A stretch of DNA of 34,364 nucleotides from Nocardia wallacei (GCF_029869545.1 NZ_JARWQD010000185.1:1-34364), one strand, 5' to 3'. Shown: positions 1-11,057, counted from the first letter of the stretch. Notes: generated by a model not told the origin, from the sequence alone. Program-made: numbers and translations.

Positions 1-44
1 GGTAGCAGCAGCCTGCTCCCCCGCGACAACCCGCCGAATCCGCG

Positions 45-147
<103 letters not shown>

Positions 148-159
148 GTTCGATCTCGG

Positions 160-1896
160 TTAGCTCGAAACCTTGTCGAGCTCCTTGACGTGGTGCGCCT
201 TCCCGCCCCAGCCGACGTGCGCCTCGGCGCGCATCCGCTCGATCATGTGCGGGTAGTGCAGCTCGAATGCCGGACGCTCCGAACGGATCCGCGGCAGCTC
301 GTAGAAGTTGTGCCGCGGCGGCGGGCATGTCGTCGCCCACTCCAGCGAGTTGCCGTAACCCCACGGATCGTCCACCGTCACCACCTCGCCGTACCGGTAG
401 CTCTTGAAGACGTTCCAGATGAACGGCAGCGTCGAGGCACCGAGGATGAAGGCGCCGATGGTGGAGATGGTGTTCAGCAGCGTGAACCCGTCCGTGGGCA
501 GGTAGTCCGCGTAGCGGCGCGGCATGCCCTCGGCGCCCAGCCAGTGCTGTACGAGGAATGTGGTGTGGAAGCCCACCATGGTCGCCCAGAAGTGCCACTT
601 GCCCAGGCGTTCGTCCATCATGCGGCCGGTCATCTTCGGGAACCAGAAGTAGATGCCCGCGTACGTGGCGAACACGATGGTGCCGAAGAGTACGTAGTGG
701 AAGTGCGCGACCACGAAATAGGTGTCCGACACGTGGAAGTCCAGCGGCGGGCTGGCCAGGATGACACCCGACAGACCACCGAACAGGAACGTGACGATGA
801 ATCCGACCGAGAACAGCATCGGTGATTCGAACGTCAACTGCCCCTTCCACATCGTGCCGATCCAGTTGAAGAACTTCACGCCCGTCGGCACCGCGATCAG
901 GAAGGTCATGAACGAGAAGTACGGCAGCAGGACCGCACCGGTCGCGTACATGTGGTGCGCCCACACCGCGATCGAGAGCGCGGCGATACCCAGGGTCGCG
1001 TAGACCAGCGTCGTGTAGCCGAAGATCGGCTTACGGCTGAACACCGGGAAGATCTCCGACACGATGCCGAAGAACGGCAACGCGATGATGTACACCTCGG
1101 GGTGACCGAAGTACCAGAACAGATGCTGATACAGCAGCGCACCGCCGGATGCCGGGTCGTAGATGTGCCCGCCCAGGTGCCGGTCGTAGGCCAGGCCCAT
1201 GAGCGCGGCGGTCAGCAGCGGGAAGGCCAGCAGCACCAGCACGCTGGTGACGGCGATGTTCCAGGTGAAGATCGGCATCCGGAACAGGGTCATGCCGGGC
1301 GCGCGCAGGCAGACCACGGTGGTCAGCATGTTGACGCCACCGAGGATGGTGCCGAGGCCGGAGACGGCCAGACCCATGATCCACAGGTCGGCGCCGACGC
1401 CGGGCGAGTGCACGATATCCGACAGCGGGGTGTAGGCGGTCCAGCCGAAGTCGGCGGCGCCGCCCGGGGTGATGAAGCCCGCGGTCGCCATCGAGGCACC
1501 GAACAGATACAGCCAGTAGCTGAAGGCGTTCAGGCGCGGGAAGGCGACGTCGGGCGCGCCGATCTGCAGCGGCAGCACGATGTTGGCGAAGCCGAACACG
1601 ATCGCGGTCGCGTAGAACAGCAGCATGATCGTGCCGTGCATGGTGAACAGCTGGTTGAACTGCTCCGGCGAGAGGAACTGCAGGCCGGGCCGCGCCAGCT
1701 CACCGCGCATCAGCAGCGCCATCACGCCGCCGATGAGGAAGAACGACATGGCCGTCACCAGGTACATCACACCGAGGACCTTGGGGTCGGTGGTGGTGAC
1801 CGCCTTGTAGATGAACGACCCCTTCGGCCCCAGACGTGGTGGGTACGGCCGAGTCGCTTCCAACTTCGGGACTGGCTGGGGCTCTACAGCAGTCAC
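160..1896 (-). CDS. ctaD: Cytochrome c oxidase subunit I (aa3-type)
   Basis: Catalytic subunit of the aa3 terminal oxidase in the cytoplasmic membrane. It reduces O2 to water with electrons from the cytochrome bcc complex and pumps protons. The 578-residue protein has the usual family length and about 12 hydrophobic segments. Visible ligands are H87 (MHGT, heme a), H265 with Y269 in GHPEVY (CuB and the cross-linked Tyr), H314-H315 (CuB), H398 (heme a3) and H400 (heme a) in VVAHFHYV. I chose the GTG at 1896 because a GGAGG lies just upstream and the protein then begins MTAVEPQP; the open frame running further upstream to 2202 encodes no family sequence. The gene is divergent from a fecB-like gene, the arrangement I recall from Mycobacterium tuberculosis (ctaD-fecB), where serB2 follows ctaD. 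Here the window ends before any such gene. Confidence 0.97.
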   Translation of the reverse strand: MTAVEPQPVPKLEATRPYPPRLGPKGSFIYKAVTTTDPKVLGVMYLVTAMSFFLIGGVMALLMRGELARPGLQFLSPEQFNQLFTMHGTIMLLFYATAIVFGFANIVLPLQIGAPDVAFPRLNAFSYWLYLFGASMATAGFITPGGAADFGWTAYTPLSDIVHSPGVGADLWIMGLAVSGLGTILGGVNMLTTVVCLRAPGMTLFRMPIFTWNIAVTSVLVLLAFPLLTAALMGLAYDRHLGGHIYDPASGGALLYQHLFWYFGHPEVYIIALPFFGIVSEIFPVFSRKPIFGYTTLVYATLGIAALSIAVWAHHMYATGAVLLPYFSFMTFLIAVPTGVKFFNWIGTMWKGQLTFESPMLFSVGFIVTFLFGGLSGVILASPPLDFHVSDTYFVVAHFHYVLFGTIVFATYAGIYFWFPKMTGRMMDERLGKWHFWATMVGFHTTFLVQHWLGAEGMPRRYADYLPTDGFTLLNTISTIGAFILGASTLPFIWNVFKSYRYGEVVTVDDPWGYGNSLEWATTCPPPRHNFYELPRIRSERPAFELHYPHMIERMRAEAHVGWGGKAHHVKELDKVSS

Positions 1897-2096
1897 TGAT
1901 CCTCCATTAGGTATGGCCTTGTAGCAGGTCGTTCGGCTGCCGCCCGTTTCCGGCACAAACAAACGACAATGCGCTACGACGCATCGTAAACCGTGCTCCC
2001 GCAGCGCATCGCGCCCGGTCCTACTCTGTGTCGTATTCGACCGCCGCGGGTGTCGCCGTTGCGATGATGTCGGGGCCGCTGTGTACCCTTCCCCGC

Positions 2097-3179
2097 ATGC
2101 CGGTGATCGAGGTCGACTCCACCCGAAACACCACAGCCCGCCACCGCCGCCACGCTCGGCGTTTGCGTGCCGGTAGCTTGGCCGCGGCCGCCGCGGTGGC
2201 ATTGGTCGCGGGCTGCGCCCAGGGGTCGCACGACGACGCCAGCATCGTGCGCACCACCACCAATATCGCCGGGGCCGCCGTGGTCGGCATCGAACGCGAC
2301 ACCCGCACCGCGTGCGCGCTGCCCTCGGCGCCGGATCAGCGGTCGGGCACCCACACCGTGACGCAACCGGCCGGACCGACGCAGGTTCCGGCGGATCCCC
2401 AGCGCATCGTCGTGCTCGACACCGCGGCCCTGGACGCCGTGTGCGCGCTGGGCCTGTGGGAGCGCGTGGTCGGCGCCGCGACGCTCGCCGGGGAGACCCC
2501 GCAGCCGACGTTCATGGGCACGGGGGTGCAGAAGATCCCGGGCGTGGGCGGCATCGGCGCACCCGATATCCAGGCGGTCGCGGCGCTGCGCCCGGACCTG
2601 ATCCTGGGCGGCACGGGCGGCGCCGATGCGCTGCGCGGGATCGCCCCCACCGTGCAGGTGGGTCCCGGCAACTGGCAGTCGACCTTCACCGCCTACGCCG
2701 AGGCGATGGGCCGCGGCAATGCCGGAGCGAAGGCCCTGGCGGACTACCGGACCGCCGCCCGCGATACCGGCAGCGCCGTCGCGGCAAACCTGTCGCAGGC
2801 CTCGGTCATCCGCTTCGCGCCCTCGGCCGACATCCAGGTCCAGGGGGACGACAGCTTCGCCGGGCAGGTGCTCGCCGACGCCGGTGTGCAGCGCCCCGTC
2901 GCGCAGCGCGGCGCCTCGTTCAGCGTCAGCAGCCTGTCGAGCGCCGACGACCGCAACAAGATCGAGGGCGACATCATCTACCTGATGTTCGACGGCCCCG
3001 ACGGCAAGACCCACGGCGAGAAGGTGATGAAGGGCCCGGACTGGGAGAAGGTCAGCGCCGTCATCGATAAGCGCGACTTCGCCGTCGACGACGCGATCTG
3101 GCACGGCACGGGCCTCACCGCCGCCCGCGCGATGCTCACCGACCTGACCAAATCCCTCAACGGCTACGTCACCGACTGA
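2097..3179 (+). CDS. fecB: FecB-like iron-siderophore-binding lipoprotein
   Basis: Solute-binding component for ferric-siderophore uptake, anchored to the outer face of the membrane. The 360-residue protein has an Arg/His-rich N-terminus, a hydrophobic stretch and the lipobox LVAGC, with the lipidated Cys at residue 40. A periplasmic-binding-protein fold of the FecB/BtuF type follows, seen in [26 protein letters not shown] and the [14 protein letters not shown] segment. The ATG at 2097 is preferred over the in-frame ATG at 2028 because it leaves a normal signal peptide. No permease or ATPase gene is adjacent, so it probably works with transport genes elsewhere. Position next to ctaD supports orthology with mycobacterial FecB. 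The shared 200-bp upstream region shows only a weak half-match to an IdeR iron box, so iron control is unproven. Confidence 0.9.
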   Translation: MPVIEVDSTRNTTARHRRHARRLRAGSLAAAAAVALVAGCAQGSHDDASIVRTTTNIAGAAVVGIERDTRTACALPSAPDQRSGTHTVTQPAGPTQVPADPQRIVVLDTAALDAVCALGLWERVVGAATLAGETPQPTFMGTGVQKIPGVGGIGAPDIQAVAALRPDLILGGTGGADALRGIAPTVQVGPGNWQSTFTAYAEAMGRGNAGAKALADYRTAARDTGSAVAANLSQASVIRFAPSADIQVQGDDSFAGQVLADAGVQRPVAQRGASFSVSSLSSADDRNKIEGDIIYLMFDGPDGKTHGEKVMKGPDWEKVSAVIDKRDFAVDDAIWHGTGLTAARAMLTDLTKSLNGYVTD

Positions 3180-3213
3180 GCCGCCGGAATTTCCTGTCCG
3201 CCAACGCCTTGCG

Positions 3214-3852
3214 CTACTTGCGCCGGGTCAGCTCGACGCGGTCGGCGAGTAATTCCTGCCGACCGGGTGGAGTGAAGAAGATCTCCATGAGCACGCGGTC
3301 GGGAGAATCCAGCGTGATCTCGGTGCGCATCGGGATCGTCTGCCCGGCCGGTTGCAGGCCCAGGATGCCCGGGTCGGTGAACTCGCCCGACATGACGATG
3401 TCGGCCTGACCGCCGGACCCCTTGGCACCCTTGTAGCTCATGGTCATCGGGGTCACGCTGTCGACGGTGGTCCACTCGTAGCGGTCGTCGGTCGGGCCGT
3501 AGCCCAGCAGGCCGTACCGGTAGTACGGTTCGCCACCCGGCTGCCCCTCGGCCTCCTCCTGCAGGAAGTTGTTGCCGGTCTTGGCGATCCAGCTCCACTT
3601 CGACACGATCCGGCGGCGGACCGGATTGTCGGCGGTGCCGCCGGCGACGAACGTCGACTTGTCCCCGTCCCACTCGCCGACCAGCTGATCGAGTCGGCGA
3701 TGCCCGGGATCCTGCGGCGCGGGTGGGACGACGGCGCTCGCGCTCGTCGTCGGCGCGGGCTCCGAGGTCGTATCGCTGGAACACCCGCCGATCAGCGCCG
3801 CCACGGCGGCGACGGTAACCGGCAGCAGCATCCGGGATCGGTTCGATCTCAT
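3214..3852 (-). CDS. DUF1579-like secreted lipoprotein
   Basis: A 212-residue exported lipoprotein of unknown function. The N-terminus MRSNRSRMLLPVTVAAVAAL ends in the lipobox IGGC. A Thr/Ser/Pro-rich linker follows, then a domain beginning at LVGEWDGD and ending FFTPPGRQEL. The pattern of an opening xGxWxG strand followed by many beta-strands with a conserved W resembles the DUF1579 beta-barrel family, which I infer from pattern only. The start at 3852 has AAGGA eight bases upstream and gives a complete signal peptide; the longer frame from 3888 does not. The gene converges on fecB with 34 bp between the stops. No partner gene is evident. Confidence 0.75.
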   Translation of the reverse strand: MRSNRSRMLLPVTVAAVAALIGGCSSDTTSEPAPTTSASAVVPPAPQDPGHRRLDQLVGEWDGDKSTFVAGGTADNPVRRRIVSKWSWIAKTGNNFLQEEAEGQPGGEPYYRYGLLGYGPTDDRYEWTTVDSVTPMTMSYKGAKGSGGQADIVMSGEFTDPGILGLQPAGQTIPMRTEITLDSPDRVLMEIFFTPPGRQELLADRVELTRRK

Positions 3853-3950
3853 CTGTGAATCCTTGTCGTGCAGACCTACTTCCGGCACAGATCGTCGCCG
3901 GAAGGCTGTGTAAGCAAAGCCGACCGGTGCGCCGCGCGCAACAGCGACTC

Positions 3951-4343
3951 TCAGCCGGGGACGTCGCGGCTCTCCTCGGGATGACGGCGCACGCTCTCGC
4001 GCGGACGCAGCGCGTAGGCGGGCACCAGCTGATCGGTCAGGTGCAGTGGCGGGCGCCCGTCCGCGTACGGGATCGCGAAATTCACCCGGCCCAGCCAGTC
4101 GCCGTTGAGGCTCGGCACCCAGTGCGTCAGGGTGCCGGGACGCTCACCGGTCATATCCAGCCCGGCGCCGTTGATGTGGCGCGGCATCCCGGGATCGCGC
4201 ACGAGTAGGGCGTCGAGGCGGACCCACACCGGGCGCGGCGGATAGGTGAGCGCCCGGTAGTAGTAGCCGGTCTCGTTCGGGTATTGCAGCTCGGGCTCGG
4301 TGCCTTCGGTCCGAGGTAACTCACCCTCCTCGTTCGAACGCAT
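3951..4343 (-). CDS. Hypothetical protein with SOS-box-like promoter
   Basis: A 130-residue soluble protein that I do not recognise. It has no signal peptide, no membrane segment and no motif I can name. The middle is aromatic-rich (TGYYYRALTYPPRPVWVRLDALL; GDWLGRVNFAIPYADGRPPLHL) and the C-terminal 20 residues are charged, so it looks like a small folded domain. The ATG at 4343 has no ribosome-binding site. A -10-like TAGTAT lies six bases upstream, which fits the leaderless transcripts common in actinobacteria. The start codon lies inside a LexA-type palindrome (4334-4349), suggesting damage-inducible expression. It lies between a lipoprotein gene and a DUF89 gene on the same strand, both separated by noncoding gaps. 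Confidence 0.65.
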   Translation of the reverse strand: MRSNEEGELPRTEGTEPELQYPNETGYYYRALTYPPRPVWVRLDALLVRDPGMPRHINGAGLDMTGERPGTLTHWVPSLNGDWLGRVNFAIPYADGRPPLHLTDQLVPAYALRPRESVRRHPEESRDVPG

Positions 4344-4349
4344 ATTCGA
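4334..4349. promoter_or_regulatory. Candidate LexA (SOS) box over a start codon
   Basis: The sequence TCGAACGCATATTCGA matches the mycobacterial/actinobacterial LexA consensus TCGAAC-N4-GTTCGA at 11 of 12 fixed positions. It covers the ATG of the hypothetical gene at 4343 and abuts the -10-like TAGTAT (read on the minus strand), which would block initiation of a leaderless transcript. The match is seen directly; LexA binding is inferred. Confidence 0.55.
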
Positions 4350-4429
4350 ATACTAGCGCGCGGTTCATGACACGTCTCGAGACGGTCGGATTTCGCCGAA
4401 TGAGCAGGTCAGCACGCGTCCGTCGCGGT

Positions 4430-5584
4430 CTATCGGACCTGGATCAGCGCATGTTCGCCGCTGGTGCGCCAGTTCCGGCCGGTGGCGTCGAGGTCGGCGA
4501 CCTGCTCGGCGGACAGTCCGGCGACGACGTCGGACTTCAGCGTGCGCAGGGCGGTGACCGGCGACGGGAAGTAGGCGGTGAGCTCGGCGAAGGGCGTCGT
4601 CGGCGGCCAGTCGCGATCACCGAGGAGGCGGCGGTAGTTCAGATCGCCCTTGAGGATCGTCATCGCCGCGCACGCGAACTCGACCGCCAGATCCTCGGGC
4701 AGGTCGTGGAACGACAGGGGGGCACAGAAGAATTCGTGGGTGCGCGGGACCAGGCGGCCCTCGTTCATCGCCTGCCACAGCCGCTCCCCCACCTGCCGCG
4801 CCTCGGCCGCATCGCTGTCGCGCAGCACACGCACGGCGGCCAGCAGGTCGGCCATGGTCGCGTCGGAGACGTAGTACGGCTGCGGCTTGAGGTAGATCGT
4901 GACCCGGGCGGCGGTACCGCTGGTGAGCAGGTGATCGATGAGGATCAGATCGGGCAGCAGTTCCCGCCCGGCATTGTCGGCGACCAGGCATACGTCCGGA
5001 TCGGTCGCGTCGGCCAGCGCCGCCCACAGCGCCGGACTGTCGTCGACCAGCAGCCGATCGTCCCGCGCACCCGAACCCGCCGTCAGCTGGAAGCCGAGAT
5101 CAGCCTGATTGCCCCACAGCGCCGAGACCAGCAGGGCGTCGCGCCTGCTGTCCTCCGGCGCCTCCGCCAGGTCGGCGAGCGCGCTCAGTTCCTCGGCGAC
5201 GGCCGGGCTCGCCAGTTCGGCGGCCTTGGTGGGCCCGAAGGGGTCGATGCCCTGCCAGACGCCGGATCCGAAGTACCCGACCGCCTCCAGCAGCCGCCGG
5301 TAGAAGTAGCTCTCCGCCCACAGGAAGGACGCCTCGGCCCACGGCCGCCCCCACATCTCCCGTCCCCACTCCTGCCATCGCGCATCGTCCCCGGCGGCGG
5401 TCTCGAGCGGTTCGATCACCCCGGCGATGCTCTCGGCCAGCAGCTTCCGCAACGCCGTCTGCTCCGCATGCCCGTACGGATGAGCGCCGATCACCTGCTC
5501 GATCAGCTTGGGATGCCGCTCATGAAACACACCATGCGGAAACGACCCCGGAACTCCGACCACAATCTGCGCCGCATCGGTCAT
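4430..5584 (-). CDS. DUF89/ARMT1-like damage-control phosphatase
   Basis: A 384-residue protein of the DUF89 family, metal-dependent phosphatases that hydrolyse damaged or surplus phosphometabolites such as sugar phosphates; the human relative is ARMT1. Diagnostic residues are visible: ADNAGREL, with the metal-binding pair D203-N204, a following acidic residue at D241, the K233-P234 pair, and the C-terminal signature KGDLNYRRL (312-320), which binds the substrate phosphate. The helical N-terminal domain (about 1-140) includes WGREMWGRPWAEASFLWAESYFYRRLLEA, typical of the ARMT1-type subfamily. The start at 5584 is the only reasonable one. It is divergent from phoD across 142 bp; both are phosphoesterases, though any shared role is speculation. 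The precise substrate cannot be read from sequence. Confidence 0.85.
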   Translation of the reverse strand: MTDAAQIVVGVPGSFPHGVFHERHPKLIEQVIGAHPYGHAEQTALRKLLAESIAGVIEPLETAAGDDARWQEWGREMWGRPWAEASFLWAESYFYRRLLEAVGYFGSGVWQGIDPFGPTKAAELASPAVAEELSALADLAEAPEDSRRDALLVSALWGNQADLGFQLTAGSGARDDRLLVDDSPALWAALADATDPDVCLVADNAGRELLPDLILIDHLLTSGTAARVTIYLKPQPYYVSDATMADLLAAVRVLRDSDAAEARQVGERLWQAMNEGRLVPRTHEFFCAPLSFHDLPEDLAVEFACAAMTILKGDLNYRRLLGDRDWPPTTPFAELTAYFPSPVTALRTLKSDVVAGLSAEQVADLDATGRNWRTSGEHALIQVR

Positions 5585-5650
5585 CCCCCGATCCTGTCAT
5601 CCGGGCGAGCCCCGCACTTCCCGCACCCCTCGCACGTGAGGAACTGTTCG

Positions 5651-5711
5651 TTGCGTTGGGGAGAGTTGGTTTGCTGGACGGCAGTCGTTCAGGTTGTGTT
5701 GCGTTGGTTTG
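5651..5711. repeat. Short direct repeats upstream of phoD
   Basis: The nonamer TTGCGTTGG occurs at 5651-5659 and 5699-5707, and GTTGGTTTG at 5665-5673 and 5703-5711. All lie in the divergent promoter region between the DUF89 gene and phoD. Direct repeats here could be activator sites (PhoP-type regulators bind direct repeats), but they do not match a PHO box I know. A T/G-rich stretch could also produce this by chance. Confidence 0.3.
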
Positions 5712-5726
5712 GACAGGGTGCGATCT

Positions 5727-8269
<2,543 letters not shown>

Positions 8270-8287
8270 CTAGCCGGACCGTACAGA

Positions 8288-8303
8288 TTTCCCGTACGGG
8301 AAA
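8288..8303. promoter_or_regulatory. Perfect 16-bp palindrome upstream of nrdF
   Basis: TTTCCCGTACGGGAAA is a perfect palindrome. It lies between the nrdF start and the first NrdR-like box, which begins at the very next base. CCGTAC is also repeated directly at 8279-8284 and 8292-8297. The site has the size of a dimer operator, but I do not recognise the regulator. Confidence 0.5.
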
Positions 8304-8351
8304 ACACTACTACTTGGGGCCGACAACCCCTTGCAGCACAAGACCTTGTGT
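8304..8351. promoter_or_regulatory. Tandem NrdR-box-like sites, nrdF promoter
   Basis: Two 16-mers resemble the NrdR consensus acaCwAtATaTwGtgt: ACACTACTACTTGGGG at 8304-8319 (degenerate right half) and GCACAAGACCTTGTGT at 8336-8351 (strong, a near-palindrome). They start exactly 32 bp apart, about three helical turns, the spacing expected for cooperative NrdR binding. The inner box begins 44 bp upstream of the nrdF start and contains a -10-like TAGTGT on the minus strand. NrdR represses nrd genes when dATP/ATP is high. The spacing matches that ahead of nrdH (15199-15246). Confidence 0.7.
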
Positions 8352-8516
8352 CTCGGCCGTCCTGTGCAAATGCCGCCGAGGTGGGGCGAGACACATCCGG
8401 GGGATCAACCCCGCGTACGCTATTGGATGCTCGCAGTTTGCCAGACACGGCATCAATGCGTCGCGATGCCGCTCGGATCGATCACCACCCGCGTGTTGTT
8501 CGAAAGGAGTAGTGCA

Positions 8517-8921
8517 ATGGCAGTTCCCGGCACGGCCAGGTCCGGTAGCTCGCTGAGCTCGTGGACGATCTTCTCCGGTGTGCTCCTGCTCATCGCAGGC
8601 GTCATGCACCTGCTGACGGGCATCGCCGCCATCGCCGAACGCGCCGTCTTCGTCGTCGACGAGGACGAGATCTTCCGCATCAGCCTCACCGGCTGGGGAT
8701 GGCTGCACGTGGTGATCGCCGCGCTGCTGGTCATCGCCGGAATCGGGATCGTCAACGGGCAGACCTGGGGCTACCTGGGCGGCATCGTGATGGCCGCGCT
8801 CAGCGTGCTCGCCAACTTCATCTTCGCCCCGATGTACCCGTTCTGGGCACTGGTCATCATCGCCATCGATGTCCTGGTGATCTGGGCACTGGCCCGCCAG
8901 CTGTCCACCGACGGCGACTGA
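8517..8921 (+). CDS. Small four-helix membrane protein (DUF7144-like)
   Basis: A 134-residue integral membrane protein with four hydrophobic helices: FSGVLLLIAGVMHLLTGIAA, LHVVIAALLVIAGIGI, YLGGIVMAALSVLANF and FWALVIIAIDVLVIWAL. A short charged loop VVDEDEIFRI lies after helix 1. The arrangement matches the actinobacterial family now called DUF7144, of unknown function; the assignment is from memory of the pattern. The ATG at 8517 has a strong AAAGGAG at 8502-8508; the frame upstream to 8331 covers the nrdF promoter and is not coding. It is divergent from nrdF and converges on mgtE, with a bidirectional terminator between. Confidence 0.8.
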   Translation: MAVPGTARSGSSLSSWTIFSGVLLLIAGVMHLLTGIAAIAERAVFVVDEDEIFRISLTGWGWLHVVIAALLVIAGIGIVNGQTWGYLGGIVMAALSVLANFIFAPMYPFWALVIIAIDVLVIWALARQLSTDGD

Positions 8922-8922
8922 A

Positions 8923-8947
8923 GCGCGGCACGCCGAGGCTGCCGCGC
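8923..8947. terminator. Bidirectional hairpin between DUF7144 gene and mgtE
   Basis: GCGCGGCA and TGCCGCGC form a perfect 8-bp stem with a 9-base loop in the 32-bp gap between two convergent stops. There is no U-tract, as is common for high-GC actinobacterial terminators. Confidence 0.7.
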
Positions 8948-8953
8948 CATTCC

Positions 8954-10360
8954 TCAGATGCCCAGCACCACCTTGGCGGTCGTGAAGTAGATGATCAACC
9001 CCGTGGCGTCGACCAGGGTGGTGACCATGGGCGCGGAGATCACCGCCGGGTCGATGCGCAGCTTCTTGGCCAGCAGCGGCATGGTGCCGCCGATGGTCGC
9101 CGCCCAGCCGCAGATGACGATCAGCGTGATGCCCACGACCAGGGCGATCTGCGCGCTGACGAAGATGCCACCGATGATCATGCCGACCACCGCCAGCATC
9201 GACCCCAGCACCAGGCCCACCCGGCACTCGCGCCAGATCACCCGCAGCAGATCCGACACCCGGACCTCGCCGACGGCCAGCGCGCGCACGCACGACGTCG
9301 CCGCCTGCGCGCCCGCATTGCCACCGGCCCCGATCAGCAGCGGAATGAACAGCGCGAGGTGCGCGGCCTGGGCGAGGGTGGCCTCGAAGGCGTCGGTCAC
9401 CGAGACCGTCAGGGTCGCCGCCACCAGCAGCAGCATCAGCCACATCGCCCGATACCGGGCCAGCTGGAACACCCCGGCCGCCATGTAGTGACCGGCCCAC
9501 GGGGTGGTACCGGCCTGCCGCGCCACGTCCTCGCTGTCGGCGGCCTCGATCACCTCGACCGCGTCGTCGATGGTCAGCAGCCCGACCAGCCGGTCCTCGC
9601 TGTCGACCACGGGCAGGTTGATGAGGTTGGTCTCGCGCATCAGCCGGGCGGCCTTCTCGGCCGAATCGGTGGCCCGCGCGAAGACCGGTTCGGTGACCAC
9701 GAGATCGGACACCATGGCCTCGGGCGCGCTGAGCACCAGCTCGCGCAGCTCGACGATCCCGATCAGCCGCCGCCCGAGATCCACCACCGGCAGCGTGTAC
9801 ACGGTCTCGGCGCCGACGCCCTTCACCCGCACCATCTGCAGCGCCTGGGCGACGGTCACCTGCCGCGGCAGCGCGACGACCTCCGGCGTCATGTACCGGC
9901 CGACCGCGCCCTCGGGGTAGCCGAGCAGGGCGGCGGTCATGCGGCGCTCGTTCGGGCTCAGCCCGGCCAGCACCTTCTTGGCGACCTTGGCCGGGGCCTC
10001 GCGCAGCATCCGGGCGCGGTCGTCGGGATCCATCTCCTCGACGAGCTCGCGGAAGGCCTGGCCGCGCAGGCCGGACAGGATCTGCTGCTGATCGACCGGC
10101 TCGAGCTCCTCGAACACCGCCAGGGCGCGGTCCTTGTCGAGCAGCCGGAAGGCGAGCCCGGCCTGCACCGCGTCCATGCGCGCGAGTTCGTCGGCGATCA
10201 GATGCGGCGGGTGGTTGTCCAGCCACGCCAGCGTGGCGTCGACGCGGTGGCAGTCGACGATGTCGCGCAGCGACTCCCCCTGCGGGAACTGCGGCATCGA
10301 CTCGGTGGACTCGGCTGCGGACAGCACGGGATCAACGACGGAGAGATCGGTCGGCGACAT
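8954..10360 (-). CDS. mgtE: Mg2+ channel/transporter MgtE
   Basis: Dimeric inner-membrane Mg2+ channel gated by cytoplasmic Mg2+. The 468-residue protein has the full family architecture: a superhelical N domain (about 25-130, with LDKDRALAVFEELEPVDQQQILSGL), a CBS pair (about 135-260, opening YMTPEVVALP and including LPVVDSEDRLVGLLTIDDAVEVI) and a C-terminal domain of five membrane helices with the pore motif GAGGNAGAQAAT. The ATG at 10360 has GAGG about eight bases upstream. It lies between the two halves of the nrd system on the same strand but separated by long noncoding leaders. The 5' region is unusually long and contains a short leader ORF (10455-10514), which suggests post-transcriptional control. 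Confidence 0.95.
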   Translation of the reverse strand: MSPTDLSVVDPVLSAAESTESMPQFPQGESLRDIVDCHRVDATLAWLDNHPPHLIADELARMDAVQAGLAFRLLDKDRALAVFEELEPVDQQQILSGLRGQAFRELVEEMDPDDRARMLREAPAKVAKKVLAGLSPNERRMTAALLGYPEGAVGRYMTPEVVALPRQVTVAQALQMVRVKGVGAETVYTLPVVDLGRRLIGIVELRELVLSAPEAMVSDLVVTEPVFARATDSAEKAARLMRETNLINLPVVDSEDRLVGLLTIDDAVEVIEAADSEDVARQAGTTPWAGHYMAAGVFQLARYRAMWLMLLLVAATLTVSVTDAFEATLAQAAHLALFIPLLIGAGGNAGAQAATSCVRALAVGEVRVSDLLRVIWRECRVGLVLGSMLAVVGMIIGGIFVSAQIALVVGITLIVICGWAATIGGTMPLLAKKLRIDPAVISAPMVTTLVDATGLIIYFTTAKVVLGI

Positions 10361-10428
10361 GGCAGAACCTCGGCACAACGGCATGCAGCACTACGGCATG
10401 GAACGGGAATGGAACCAGATCACACCGC

Positions 10429-10441
10429 GGGGCGCCGCCCC
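10429..10441 (-). other. Small GC hairpin between leader peptide and mgtE
   Basis: GGGGC and GCCCC form a 5-bp stem with a 3-base loop, 68 bases upstream of the mgtE start and 14 bases after the leader stop. It could be an attenuator element, but such short GC stems arise often by chance at this base composition. Confidence 0.3.
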
Positions 10442-10454
10442 TCTCGCCGACGAA

Positions 10455-10514
10455 CTATCGGCAGGACATGAAGGCGACGCCGCGCGGCCTTCGACTGGGG
10501 GGCTCGCTACGCAT
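10455..10514 (-). CDS. Putative 19-residue leader peptide upstream of mgtE
   Basis: A short ORF, MRSEPPSRRPRGVAFMSCR, preceded by an excellent ribosome-binding site (GAGGAGGTG, eight bases before the ATG). It ends 94 bases before mgtE, on the same strand. The Pro-Pro, Arg-Arg-Pro-Arg run is the kind of sequence that slows ribosomes. Translation of Pro-rich leader mgtL controls mgtA in Salmonella, so a Mg2+-responsive role is an attractive inference. The peptide is unlike mgtL in sequence, and it is too short to judge coding bias. It could be an ordinary upstream ORF. Confidence 0.45.
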   Translation of the reverse strand: MRSEPPSRRPRGVAFMSCR

Positions 10515-10605
10515 AGCAACCCACCTCCTCATCGTCGCCGCTGTCTTCGTGTGCGTCATCCGCCCTTTGACGAACGCAGCCACCGGCGGCCCATCCGCCG
10601 ATGAC

Positions 10606-10631
10606 GCAATATTGCATTCCGATGCAGCATA
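10606..10631 (-). promoter_or_regulatory. Candidate mgtE promoter/operator
   Basis: The 385-bp gap 10361-10745 holds the leader ORF and this region. GCAATATTGC (10606-10615) is a perfect palindrome, and TGCAT-TCCG-ATGCA (10613-10626) is a perfect inverted repeat overlapping it. A -10-like TATGCT on the minus strand lies at 10626-10631. A start near 10618 would give a leader of about 260 nt. Bases 10632-10745 show nothing I can identify, and I found no M-box consensus. Confidence 0.3.
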
Positions 10632-10745
10632 CTCGAATCCCGGGTACGCCACGCCGACGGGAGTACAACGCCACGGCGCGTCCCATGATTCCCGCCTCCC
10701 GGCGCTCGCGGCCGACCGCCGGAATGCGTTGTGCCGGAAGACCTG

Positions 10746-11057
10746 TCAGCCGCGGTTCTGCAGCAGGCCGAGGATCTGCGCGACGTCGGATTTCAGGGTG
10801 GCGATGTCGGATTTGATGGTGCCGATATCGAGTTCGACGGCCCGCAGGCGGTTCTCGACCGAGGTGAAGCGGCGTTCCACCGAGGTCAGCCGGTTCTCGA
10901 CCGATTCCTGGCGGGCGGTGAGGCTGCTGATGTCGACGCCCATGGAGATCAGTCGTGACGCGATCGACCGCTCGTCGAGATTGCCGATGGACATCTGGAT
11001 CGACTCCAGCTGCCCGCTGATACCCGCGCCCTTGTCGTACTCGTCGGAGTCCGTCAC
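10746..11057 (-). CDS. Small coiled-coil protein of unknown function
   Basis: A 103-residue soluble protein, almost entirely predicted coiled coil from about residue 45 on. Near-identical 7-residue units (ESVENRL / TSVERRF / TSVENRL / RAVELDI) run into DIGTIKSDIATLKSDVAQILGLL. I do not recognise a family; such proteins often act as oligomerisation scaffolds or partners. The GTG at 11057 is chosen because the protein sequence upstream of it loses plausibility, although no clear ribosome-binding site precedes it. It is divergent from a membrane-anchored receiver-domain gene that also carries a coiled coil, with a perfect inverted repeat in the shared promoter region. Co-function of the two is inferred. 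Confidence 0.65.
   Translation of the reverse strand: MTDSDEYDKGAGISGQLESIQMSIGNLDERSIASRLISMGVDISSLTARQESVENRLTSVERRFTSVENRLRAVELDIGTIKSDIATLKSDVAQILGLLQNRG

Noticed and set aside
952..1899. Long plus-strand frame opposite ctaD.
   Set aside because: Antisense of a multi-helix membrane protein; no start signal and no domain.
1908..1926. Possible IdeR iron box upstream of fecB (TTAGGTATGGCC...).
   Set aside because: Only the left half matches the consensus; the right half is wrong and the site lies against the ctaD ribosome-binding site.
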